Part shown: piece by piece, positions 35,353-42,310 of the stretch
Layout: each line of letters begins with the position of its first letter
How positions within the stretch are numbered: the stretch's first letter is position 1
Assembly: GCF_030123245.1 (NCBI RefSeq)
Contig: NZ_CP126101.1
Location: 1,796,501-1,860,500 of the forward strand
Length of the DNA stretch: 64,000 nucleotides
Origin: Lysinibacillus pakistanensis
GTDB lineage: Bacteria; Bacillota; Bacilli; Bacillales_A; Planococcaceae
Direction of reading: 5' to 3'
Translations under genes and position numbers: made by a program
Notes under the pieces: generated by a model
What the model saw: only the letters and a program-made list of their open reading frames with translations
The model's database searches: none
What the model was told of the DNA's origin: nothing

Positions 35353-36000
35353 ATGACACAAATAATTCAACCGTTTTTAACAGTCGCCAACTATCATTTA
35401 CTTGAACAGCAAATGAATAAAATTTTGCAAACACTTGCAACAACAAAGGATAAAAATGTCATACTTGCTGTACGTGGTATTGTTGATAGTGAAATTACAG
35501 CTAAATTAGTGCTATCTGTTGAGGAAGCTAAGCATATCGAACAACTTTTTAATGTTACAGATCGAGTGCAGGGTGAAGCGTATTTAGAACAATTAAAACC
35601 CTATGTCATACCATTTAAAGCAGTCACACCAAGTATATTGAAAAGCCTATTTAAAAAGGAAAAAAAGCTAAAGTTACCAAACCTTGAAGAAATCGATTTG
35701 CAGCAAATTTGTTATTTCACTTGGGATGATTACGGTACACATCGAAAATATGTCGTGATTGAGAAGGATAAACAGTTTAAAGCGATTAAAGGCACAATCT
35801 CTAATGAAACAATTAAAGGAATATGTTCTATTTGTAACCGTCATGCTGATGTTCACTTGTTTACTACTTCAGTTAAAGGACGAGAGATTGGAACATTTAC
35901 AAACCACAGTAATTATATTTGCGTAGATAGTCAACAATGTAATCAGCATATAACTGATTTAGAAAAAACAAAAGCGTTTTTTGAACGTATTACTCAATAG
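35353..36000 (+). CDS. FusB/FusC-family elongation factor G-binding protein
   Basis: A 215-residue, two-domain protein. The N-terminal helical bundle spans about 1-80. The C-terminal treble-clef zinc finger has ligands in ICSICNRHADVHLF and CVDSQQCNQH (about 158-200). It resembles FusB-type proteins, which bind EF-G and free it from the ribosome, giving fusidic acid resistance; chromosomal relatives exist in many Firmicutes. It sits directly after an MFS pump. Start ATG 35353 follows AGGAGTGAT. Confidence 0.8.
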   Translation: MTQIIQPFLTVANYHLLEQQMNKILQTLATTKDKNVILAVRGIVDSEITAKLVLSVEEAKHIEQLFNVTDRVQGEAYLEQLKPYVIPFKAVTPSILKSLFKKEKKLKLPNLEEIDLQQICYFTWDDYGTHRKYVVIEKDKQFKAIKGTISNETIKGICSICNRHADVHLFTTSVKGREIGTFTNHSNYICVDSQQCNQHITDLEKTKAFFERITQ

Positions 36001-36009
36001 GAACAGTCT

Positions 36010-36048
36010 AAAAATGGATTTGGAAAATCTTTAATTCCAAATCCATTT
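36010..36048. repeat. Terminator hairpin bordering repeat copy B (left)
   Basis: AAAAATGGATTTGGAA pairs with TTCCAAATCCATTT. It lies 9 bases after the fusB-like stop codon and is an intrinsic terminator. A diverged copy lies at 36800-36835; the two share a 20-base identical stretch in the loop and right arm. Confidence 0.75.
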
Positions 36049-36799
36049 CATGTTGTTGAAATACTATTATATCAATGAAATCAAGGTGACAAATTAAAAA
36101 GTATAGCCCTTTTTCAAAACGAGTGGTTGATTTCCGTTCCGACTGAGTGCTTTGTAGCTGTCGCTTTGCTTTCGCTACAGAAAACATATTTGCCGCTGAC
36201 GCTTCGCTTTCGCGCAGGCAGAGCTTCCTGGGGGCGTCTGATGAGCCACTTCACTCGCATGCTCGCTCCAAGGTCTCATCTGTGACGCTGAATCCCAGAG
36301 GAATCACTCAGTCTACACTTCAATCAACCATTTCTCATAGTATTTTCATGGGCATTTCACATAAATGTATAGTGATAAATTGAAGTCTTAACCATCACTA
36401 TTTTTCGCAAAAATGAAGCTGATAACATTTTTCTATGCGAAAGCAGTATGTCAGCAATAAGTGACTTTATGTTTATTTATAAAGTAGTTTTATGCACAAA
36501 ATGTAGGTTGACAGCTATAGAATTGTACCACTATTCTATCCATTTAATAATGGTGAGTAATATGCTTTACTTTACTTTTGAGGTAAGTAAATATTTAAAG
36601 TTCTACACTATTGCTGATTGGAGTGCAAGGCTACTCGACTCCCGTGGGATAGCGAGACAGACGAGACCCTGCACGGAGCGTCAGCGCAGGAAGCGGCTCG
36701 TTGCTCGCCCACAGGAAAGCGAGTAGCCTGGAACGGAAATCACCTTCATTTTGACTAAATATTCACAAAGAGTCGACCATTTAGTTTTTCAACACTATG
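36049..36799. repeat. Terminator-flanked repeat element, copy B (751 bp, inverted relative to A)
   Basis: The same repeat as copy A in reverse orientation. It begins CATGTTGTTGAAATACTA and ends TTTTTCAACACTATG. Both G+C-rich palindromic modules are present; the one near 36125-36330 has a different interior from copy A, with several CGCT/GCG-rich insertions. Flanked by terminator copies at 36010-36048 and 36800-36835. It separates the converging fusB-like and ohrR genes. No protein is encoded. Confidence 0.85.
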
Positions 36800-36835
36800 A
36801 AGTGGATGTGGAACTTTAATTCCAAATCCATTTTT
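36800..36835. repeat. Terminator hairpin bordering repeat copy B (right)
   Basis: AAGTGGATGTGGAA pairs imperfectly with TTCCAAATCCATTT, then TT. The right arm is identical to the left-border copy, while the left arm has drifted. Confidence 0.7.
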
Positions 36836-36925
36836 GAGTGATGTGGTAATCTACATGGATCGAATTAGGAATTTGTATGAAAATGATATTTTCTATGAGG
36901 AGCTTTTAATTGAAATAGCTATGTC

Positions 36926-37363
36926 CTAATTTTCATCTTTTATTTTCCAGTCGTTGTGTATGATGTCTTGAAGAACATTTTTTAATTGTATAAATTGCTG
37001 CTCTGAGATTTTTGATTGTTTCATTACTTGACGAGATACTTCAGGGAGCTTATGACGAACATTCCTTCCTTCCTTTGTTAAATATATTTGCATTTGCCTT
37101 TCGTCATTTTTGGAACGCTCACGACAAATGTAACCCTTTGCCTCTAATTTTTTTAGTAACGGTGTTAATGTACCTGAATCTAAAAATAAACGTTGACCTA
37201 ATTCTTTCACGGTTATTTGTTCGTTTTCCTCCAAAGCTAATAGGGTGATGTAACCTGTATAAGTTAAATCATATGGCTTCAATAATAATGTGTAATGTCG
37301 AATAATTTCCTTTGATGTTGCATACAAAAGAAAGCACAGTTGATTATCTAAATGATTAGACAT
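36926..37363 (-). CDS. ohrR: MarR-family peroxide-sensing repressor OhrR
   Basis: A 145-residue MarR/OhrR protein. The reactive Cys is in LDNQLCFLLYATSKE (about residue 10), and the conserved Tyr residues YDLTYTGYITL that hydrogen-bond the Cys are present. The winged helix (about 55-100) includes LFLDSGTLTPLLKKLEAKGY. It senses organic hydroperoxides by Cys oxidation and represses ohr. It is divergent from ohr, with two operator sequences between them. Confidence 0.9.
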   Translation of the reverse strand: MSNHLDNQLCFLLYATSKEIIRHYTLLLKPYDLTYTGYITLLALEENEQITVKELGQRLFLDSGTLTPLLKKLEAKGYICRERSKNDERQMQIYLTKEGRNVRHKLPEVSRQVMKQSKISEQQFIQLKNVLQDIIHNDWKIKDEN

Positions 37364-37420
37364 AAAAATCCCCTCTTAAAGTTCTTCTACTTACATTTAT
37401 ATTAAAAATAAAGTTTCTAC

Positions 37421-37450
37421 TTGTCAAACACAATTAAATTGTGTACAATT
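37421..37450 (+). promoter_or_regulatory. ohr promoter overlapped by first OhrR box
   Basis: TTGTCA (37421) and TACAAT (37444) are 17 bases apart. The box ACAATTAAATTGTGTACAAT (37430-37449) matches the known TACAATT-AATTGT OhrR pattern and covers the spacer and the -10. Confidence 0.8.
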
Positions 37451-37460
37451 CGATTTATAA

Positions 37461-37484
37461 AAATTAAATTGTGTACAATTTAAA
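37461..37484 (+). promoter_or_regulatory. Second OhrR box
   Basis: Repeats AATTAAATTGTGTACAATTT 31 bases downstream of the first box, between the promoter and the ohr ribosome-binding site. Confidence 0.7.
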
Positions 37485-37508
37485 ATATAAAGAAGGAGTT
37501 TTTTTGTT

Positions 37509-37913
37509 ATGAAAGAATTATATTCAACTACAATGATTAATAATGGTGGGCGTAGTGGCACATCATATGCAGAGGATCAATCACTATCTTTAAAAATTGC
37601 ACCACCTGGCTCAAAATTAGCCAATGCTACAAACCCAGAGCAATTATTTGCTGCAGGTTACAGTGCCTGCTTTAATAGTGCATTGGATTTAATTAAACGC
37701 CAGAAAAAGCTTAAAAATTCATCAACGATAAAAGTAACAGTTAAGTTAATGGAGCAAGCTACTTTTGACTACGTACTTGCTGTTGACATCGAAGGACATA
37801 TTGAAGGATTAGTACTGGAGGAAGCACAGGAATTATTAGAGTTAACTCATACTGTTTGTCCATATTCAAAAGCAACAATGGGAAATATCAATGTAATAAT
37901 TAAAGCCGTTTAA
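37509..37913 (+). CDS. ohr: Organic hydroperoxide resistance protein Ohr
   Basis: A 134-residue Ohr/OsmC peroxidase that reduces organic hydroperoxides with thiols. Both redox Cys are visible: AAGYSACFNSAL (about residue 58) and THTVCPYSKAT (about 120). The catalytic Arg and Glu are in NGGRSGTSY and in the PEQLFAAGY helix. It is cytoplasmic. Start ATG 37509 follows GAAGGAG. Followed 27 bases later by a nitroreductase in the same direction. Confidence 0.9.
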   Translation: MKELYSTTMINNGGRSGTSYAEDQSLSLKIAPPGSKLANATNPEQLFAAGYSACFNSALDLIKRQKKLKNSSTIKVTVKLMEQATFDYVLAVDIEGHIEGLVLEEAQELLELTHTVCPYSKATMGNINVIIKAV

Positions 37914-37940
37914 ATTTTTTTCGAAAAAGAGGGAGATTAC

Positions 37941-38567
37941 ATGTCATCAACTACACCAGTAAAACAGATTATGCAGGAGCGTAAATCGGTTCGTAAATAC
38001 AATGCTAAAACTAAAATATCTCGTGAAACAATAGTGCAGCTACTGCAAGATGCTACTTCAGCTCCTTCTTCGAGTAATATGCAACCATGGCGATTTATTG
38101 TCATTGATGATAAGGAAATTCAAAAGAGCATTAATTTCTTTTCATTTAATCAAGAGCAAATAGAAACAGCCTCTGCCATTATCGCTGTCATTGGAGATAT
38201 TGAAATGTATGTAAATGCTGAGGTGATCTATGCAAAAAATGCGGAGCTAGGCTATATGCCAGAAGAAATTGCCAAAAAACTTGGACAAGACGCATTAGCA
38301 ATGTACGGTTCAGCTTCAACAAAAACATTAGAAAACATAGTACATTTTGATGCTGGCTTAGTATCTATGCAGATAATGTTATTGGCGAAGGAAATGGGTT
38401 ATGATACAGTTCCCATGGGTGGGTTTGATAAAACGAAATTCGCTGAATATATGGAATTACCTGCAAACGAAATACCGATATTATTAATAGCAATTGGTGA
38501 AGCAGCAGCCCCAGCTTATGGTTCTTCTCGTCTTCCAATTGATCGCATTGTAAGATTCAATAAATGA
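37941..38567 (+). CDS. Nitroreductase-family NAD(P)H:FMN oxidoreductase
   Basis: A 208-residue flavin enzyme. RKSVRKYNAKTKI and APSSSNMQPWRFIVID form the FMN-binding part, and VSMQIMLLAKEMGYDTVPMGGFD gives the second FMN contact. Such enzymes reduce nitro compounds, quinones or flavin. It is probably the second gene of the ohr operon and OhrR-controlled, which fits an oxidant-defence role. Start ATG 37941 has GGGAGA upstream. A terminator follows. Confidence 0.85.
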   Translation: MSSTTPVKQIMQERKSVRKYNAKTKISRETIVQLLQDATSAPSSSNMQPWRFIVIDDKEIQKSINFFSFNQEQIETASAIIAVIGDIEMYVNAEVIYAKNAELGYMPEEIAKKLGQDALAMYGSASTKTLENIVHFDAGLVSMQIMLLAKEMGYDTVPMGGFDKTKFAEYMELPANEIPILLIAIGEAAAPAYGSSRLPIDRIVRFNK

Positions 38568-38574
38568 ATTTTTT

Positions 38575-38620
38575 AAGCAATGTCCCAAATATATTTTGCG
38601 GACATTGCTTTTTTAAAATT
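38575..38620 (+). terminator. Intrinsic terminator of the ohr operon
   Basis: AAGCAATGTCC pairs with GGACATTGCTT, followed by TTTTT. Confidence 0.75.
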
Positions 38621-38775
38621 TAGTAGCAAAAAGTCCCCCTTTGCGATAAAAGTCTAAGGGGGCGTTTGAGGTAATAAGTTTTTAAAAAAGTTTTCCTGAT
38701 GATATCTTCATTTATATAATATTATAGCCCTAACTATTTCATAAAAATAAACCTTCCAACTTCTAGGGTCCTTCT

Positions 38776-39204
38776 TCATTCTTCCCCTCCCTCCAAGCTG
38801 GGCTCTAAAGATAAAATTGCCCCAAAATACTGTTGAGCAGTAGTAAAAGTAATAAACGCACAAAGCTCACTTATTTCTGCTTCCGAAAAAAATTCCTGCA
38901 ATATTTCAAAAGAAGAATTTGAGATATCTCCTTTTTGCTGTAAAAAAACCTCTGCAAAGCCTACAGCAACAGATATTTTTTCATTAAACATATTTGGCTC
39001 TGGTTTCCCTTTTGCTTTACAATACTCACAACCATTTTTTTGCGCTAATGTTCTTCTAACCTGTTCTTTTAACTGTGATGCTAAAAGTCCATCTCTTTCT
39101 AATATCTTTCCTAAATGTGACCATGCTACCATAACCTCTTTATTGTGTCCTAATAGCTTCTGAAAAGGCGTATTCCCAAAAGCTGATTCATTAATTCTTG
39201 CCAT
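38776..39204 (-). CDS. Carboxymuconolactone decarboxylase/AhpD-like protein
   Basis: A 142-residue all-helical protein. The redox CxxC is in NGCEYCKAKGKPE (about residue 53), with a conserved Glu nearby; VGFAEVFLQ and ELCAFITFTTAQQYFGA complete the fold. AhpD-like proteins are thiol peroxidase partners. It is divergent from an Lrp/AsnC regulator at 39326, which may control it. Start ATG 39204 has AAGGAGGGG upstream. Confidence 0.75.
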   Translation of the reverse strand: MARINESAFGNTPFQKLLGHNKEVMVAWSHLGKILERDGLLASQLKEQVRRTLAQKNGCEYCKAKGKPEPNMFNEKISVAVGFAEVFLQQKGDISNSSFEILQEFFSEAEISELCAFITFTTAQQYFGAILSLEPSLEGGEE

Positions 39205-39325
39205 TAATAACCCCTCCTTGTTATATTAAATATAAAATATTAAAAGATTAATTTGCATTAAATAAAAAATTAATTTTTATAAAATAAATTAAATATTTAA
39301 TGAAAAATAGGAGAATTCGTTAAAA

Positions 39326-39760
39326 ATGAAAATTGATGAAATTGATAATAAAATTATAGAGGAGTTAAGCAAGAATAGTCGTCTATCAATGAGTGAGCTT
39401 GGGAGAAGAATCAACCTTTCTTCCCCCTCAGTGACCGAAAGGGTAAGACAGATGGAGTCATTTGGTATAATAAAAAAATATACGTTGGAAATTGATTATG
39501 AAAAATTAGGATTTCCCATTCAATGTATAATTGAAGCAACTGTTAAAAACGGAGATTATAAATCATTTAAGAATTTTATAGAGGGACTTCCAAATGTAGA
39601 GTTTTGTTACCGTATAGCTGGTAATGCTTGCTATATGCTTAAATTGCAATTCGAAACTATTGCAAAAGCAGAAAAGTTTATAGATGCTGTGAATCCGTAT
39701 GCATCCACCGTAACACATTTCATTTTTTCTCAAATTCAAACAACATTAAGGATTGATTAA
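39326..39760 (+). CDS. Lrp/AsnC-family transcriptional regulator
   Basis: A 144-residue regulator. The N-terminal helix-turn-helix (SMSELGRRINLSSPSVTERVR) is at about residues 18-40 and the RAM/AsnC sensor domain spans about 65-140 (VEFCYRIAGNACYMLKL). Lrp/AsnC proteins respond to amino acids. Divergent from the AhpD-like gene. The terminator at 39861 follows its stop codon and is one of the duplicated terminator pair. Confidence 0.85.
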   Translation: MKIDEIDNKIIEELSKNSRLSMSELGRRINLSSPSVTERVRQMESFGIIKKYTLEIDYEKLGFPIQCIIEATVKNGDYKSFKNFIEGLPNVEFCYRIAGNACYMLKLQFETIAKAEKFIDAVNPYASTVTHFIFSQIQTTLRID

Positions 39761-39860
39761 AATTGTTTGTGTGTAGAAATAGATAACGAAACTCTTTTTT
39801 ATACAACTAATCCAGATTGAGGGTACTACTCTAAGTTGCCTTTTACTATATTTATATCAA

Positions 39861-39893
39861 TAAAGTCCCTAAACAAGCAGTTTAGGGACTTTA
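39861..39893. repeat. Terminator hairpin bordering repeat copy C (left)
   Basis: AAAGTCCCTAAAC and GTTTAGGGACTTT pair perfectly: an intrinsic terminator for the lrp-like gene. The 33-bp unit is repeated at 41850-41882 with one loop base changed. Confidence 0.8.
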
Positions 39894-40093
39894 CATAGTG
39901 TTGAAAAACTAAATGGTCAAGGGACTCTTTATGAATATTTAGCCAAAATGAAGGTGATTTCCGTTCCAGGCTACTCGCTTTCCTGTGGGCGAGCGACGAG
40001 CCGCTTCCTGCGCTGACGCTCCGTGCAGGGTCTCGTCTGTCTCGCTATGAACTGCACCCAAAATATTGGACTAAAAAAATCTAATATAAGGGG

Positions 40094-40609
40094 GTGCAGT
40101 TAGTGATTTCTGATGAACAAAAATTAGCCGCTGTTATTGCTTACTTTGAAGAAAATGAAAGTACGTATCAGATTGCAAAAAGATTACAGATTGACCGACA
40201 TTACATTCGATTATGGATTGAATTATATCGATATCATGGCATCGAAGGAATTATTCGTCCTCAGGGGTACACGAATTATGAAGATTCTTTTAAAATAAAA
40301 GTAATTCAACACCTGATAGAGACGGGCGATTCGCTCTTACAGACCGCTGCGAAGTTTAATATTCCTTCTCGTGAAACCGTTCGAAGATGGAAAAAACAAT
40401 GGATGTCAAAGGCTGGAGAGGTGCTCTATCAAGTAGAAAAGGAGTGCCAATCGATGCCAAAAAAACATACCCCTGCGACCGATTTAAATGAGAAAACGAT
40501 GGATGAGTTAAAAGAAGAAATTGAATATTTACGTATGGAAAATGCCTATTTAAAAAAGTTGAAAGCCTTAGCTCAAGAAAAGGATGCATTCAAACCAAAG
40601 AAAAAGTAA
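40094..40609 (+). CDS. IS3-family transposase OrfA, two helix-turn-helix domains
   Basis: A 171-residue OrfA with two HTH units: STYQIAKRLQIDRHYIRLWI (about 23-42) and SLLQTAAKFNIPSRETVRRW (about 81-100). A leucine-zipper helix lies near the C-terminus (YLRMENAYLKKLKAL). The start is GTG 40094 or, better placed after AAGGGGGTG, GTG 40103. An AAAGAAAAAG slippage site just before the stop allows a -1 shift into orfB. Confidence 0.85.
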   Translation: MQLVISDEQKLAAVIAYFEENESTYQIAKRLQIDRHYIRLWIELYRYHGIEGIIRPQGYTNYEDSFKIKVIQHLIETGDSLLQTAAKFNIPSRETVRRWKKQWMSKAGEVLYQVEKECQSMPKKHTPATDLNEKTMDELKEEIEYLRMENAYLKKLKALAQEKDAFKPKKK

Positions 40610-41448
40610 GAGCTGTATATGAGCTAAGGCTGGATTTTCCTCTTCAAGCTCTATTAAAGGTGGCAAAACTAAAGAAAAGTACGTATTATTATCACCTTCA
40701 AAAATGGACAAAACCAGATAAATACCAAGAGATCAAAGAACGAATCCAGACGCTTTTTCATCATCATAAGGGGCGTTATGGTTATCGTCGTATTTGTTTA
40801 GCCCTCCGTAATGAAGGATTTTTCATCAATCATAAAACGGTTCAACGATTGATGCAGGAATTGGGCTTAAAAGGGACGGTACGCCCTAAAAAATACCGCT
40901 CGTATAAAGGGACAGTGGGCTATGTCGCAGAGAATCTAATTCAGCGCAATTTTGAAGCCACTGAACCAAATCAGAAATGGGTAACCGATGTAACTGAATT
41001 TAAAATGAATGGCCAAAAAATCTATATTTCAGCAGTATTAGATTTATTCAGTCGAGAAATTGTTGGATATGAGGTATCGAAATCACCTAATTTTGAGTTA
41101 GTTCAACAGTCTTTTAAAAAGGCGTTTACGTATACAAAATTACTGGAAAAGAATGACTTAATCATTCATTCTGATCAAGGATGGTTATATCAAATACCGC
41201 GTTTTCAAGAGTTATTAGCAACTTATGAAATCAAGCAAAGTATGTCACGGAAAGGAAATTGTTTAGATAATGCCGTGATAGAAAGCTTTTTTGGCATAAT
41301 GAAATCAGAATTTCTGTATACCACTACGTTTAAAAACTATGAAGAATTCAAAAAAGAGTTAGCAGACTATATCTATTATTACAATCATGAACGGATAAAA
41401 ATAAAACTCGATGGAAAAAGTCCAGTTGAGTTTCGAAAGGTTTCTTAA
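40582..41448 (+). CDS. IS3-family transposase OrfB (DDE integrase)
   Basis: The rve/integrase protein. The separate frame can start at GTG 40660, but the frame is open back to the orfA slippage site, so an OrfAB fusion is likely. HTH_21-like N-terminus is HHHKGRYGYRRICLALRNEG. Catalytic residues: Asp in WVTDVTEF, Asp in IIHSDQGWLY and Glu in DNAVIESFFGIMKSE. IS150-group architecture, apparently intact. Confidence 0.85.
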   Translation, partial: GCIQTKEKVRAVYELRLDFPLQALLKVAKLKKSTYYYHLQKWTKPDKYQEIKERIQTLFHHHKGRYGYRRICLALRNEGFFINHKTVQRLMQELGLKGTVRPKKYRSYKGTVGYVAENLIQRNFEATEPNQKWVTDVTEFKMNGQKIYISAVLDLFSREIVGYEVSKSPNFELVQQSFKKAFTYTKLLEKNDLIIHSDQGWLYQIPRFQELLATYEIKQSMSRKGNCLDNAVIESFFGIMKSEFLYTTTFKNYEEFKKELADYIYYYNHERIKIKLDGKSPVEFRKVS

Positions 41449-41849
41449 AAAGTTCAAATTTTTGGGGTCAGATCACTATCCCACGGGAGTCGAGTAGCCT
41501 TGCACTCCAATCAACAATAGTGTAGAACTTTAAATATTCTCTTCCTTCAAAAATCATTAAATTGATAGAATAGTGATAAATTCTATAGCTGTCAACCTAC
41601 ATTTTGTACATAAAACTACTTTGTAACGATACATAAAGCCACTTATTGCTAACACTGCTTTTGTATAGGGAAATGTTACCTAAACTCCATTTTTAGCAAT
41701 ATAGTGATGGCTAAGATTTCAATTTATCACTTTACATTTGTGTAAAATACCAGAAGAAAATACGATCAACCCCCTCGTTTTAAAAAAGGTCTATTACTTT
41801 TTAATTTGTCACCTTGATTTCATTGACATAATAGTATTTCAACAACATG

Positions 41850-41882
41850 TAAAGTCCCTAAACGAGCAGTTTAGGGACTTTA
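41850..41882. repeat. Terminator hairpin bordering repeat copy C (right)
   Basis: Duplicate of 39861-39893; loop GAGCA instead of AAGCA. Confidence 0.8.
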
Positions 41883-41931
41883 TCATATCGAAAAATAGAA
41901 TATTTCCTTACGTATACTTTTATAAGAGCAC

Positions 41932-41960
41932 TTTACATATACTCTATTTTATGTTAAATT
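41932..41960 (+). promoter_or_regulatory. Promoter of the leader/cfr-like operon
   Basis: TTTACA (41932) and TAAATT (41955) are 17 bases apart, downstream of the right terminator of repeat copy C and about 35 bases upstream of the first leader peptide. Confidence 0.5.
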
Positions 41961-41996
41961 ACTCGATAATAAATTTGACTAGAGGAGGTGTAAGCA

Positions 41997-42158
41997 ATGT
42001 TAACTGTTTTTAGAATTCTTTTTGGTAAAAATGTAAAACTTGGAAATGGTTTAGCGGACAAAGGGAGTAGTCTGTCCTTTTTTATGCTATACAACCAAAT
42101 AAAAACAGTTATCGGAGCTTTGCCTCTATGCCAAGTAAAATACAAAGTAATGACTTAG
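41997..42158 (+). CDS. Leader peptide 1 of the cfr-like operon (53 aa)
   Basis: ATG 41997 has a strong AGGAGG 8 bases upstream and opens MLTVFRILFGKNVKLGNG, ending KYKVMT before TAG at 42158. A terminator-like hairpin lies inside it (42056-42083) and another downstream (42197-42226). This is the pattern of antibiotic-responsive leader peptides, where drug-stalled ribosomes change the folding of the leader RNA. It resembles no known functional protein. Confidence 0.6.
   Translation: MLTVFRILFGKNVKLGNGLADKGSSLSFFMLYNQIKTVIGALPLCQVKYKVMT
42056..42083 (+). terminator. Intrinsic-terminator-like hairpin inside the leader
   Basis: GGACA and TGTCC pair around an AAGGGAGTAGTC loop, followed by TTTTTT. 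The stem is short (5 bp), so termination would be partial. Confidence 0.5.
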
Positions 42159-42175
42159 TGTCCCTATTTATTTGA
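42128..42175 (+). CDS. Leader peptide 2 candidate (15 aa)
   Basis: ATG 42128 encodes MPSKIQSNDLVSLFI and stops at TGA 42175, 21 bases before the second terminator. GGAG lies about 10 bases upstream. It is in another frame from leader peptide 1 and overlaps its end. Size and position fit a stalling peptide that would control the terminator at 42197. Confidence 0.45.
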   Translation: MPSKIQSNDLVSLFI

Positions 42176-42196
42176 GCATATTTTTATATTAAGTTT

Positions 42197-42226
42197 GGCA
42201 CCGATAATTTTATTGGTGCCTTTTTT
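42197..42226 (+). terminator. Attenuator terminator upstream of the cfr-like gene
   Basis: GGCACCGATA and TATTGGTGCC form a ten-pair stem (one G-U) with a 4-base loop, followed by TTTTTT. It lies about 85 bases before the cfr-like start codon, so the operon is expected to be off unless read-through is induced. Confidence 0.8.
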
Positions 42227-42310
42227 GTGTTTATTTTTAATAAAAGGGATAGACATCTCCTTTCTATTTACTCCTATAAAACTAGAGAGTCATATGGAAG
42301 GATGAGAAAG

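Larger units (their letters stand above)
40048..41475 (+). mobile_element. Complete IS3-family element (1428 bp) with 3-bp target duplication
   Basis: The left end TGAACTGCACCC and right end GGGGTCAGATCA are inverted repeats with the TG...CA tips of IS3 elements. CTA is duplicated on both sides (40045-40047 and 41476-41478). The uninterrupted target (ctcgctatccc) is visible in repeat copy A. It carries orfA and orfB in overlapping frames. CTGCACCC at the tip can pair with GGGTGCAG just upstream of orfA, burying the ribosome-binding site, as in the relic at 8140. It looks recent and possibly active. Confidence 0.9.
39894..41849. repeat. Terminator-flanked repeat element, copy C, split by an IS3-family insertion
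   Basis: Same orientation as copy A: starts CATAGTGTTGAAAAACTAAA and ends TTTCAACAACATG. An IS (40048-41475) sits inside the left G+C-rich module. Without the IS and its 3-bp duplication the repeat is about 525 bp, because the whole right G+C-rich module has been deleted (junction near 41765). Flanking 33-bp direct repeats contain the terminator hairpin. The attenuator-controlled operon starts about 80 bases to the right. Confidence 0.85.

Noticed and set aside
36147..36383. A 78-codon frame inside repeat copy B
   Set aside because: Same reason: it falls in the variable palindromic module and has no counterpart in the other copies.
41821..41849. Repeat copies as remnants of a group IIC intron, which also insert next to terminators
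   Set aside because: No domain V-like sequence, no reverse transcriptase and a terminator on both sides; group IIC introns do not duplicate their target.
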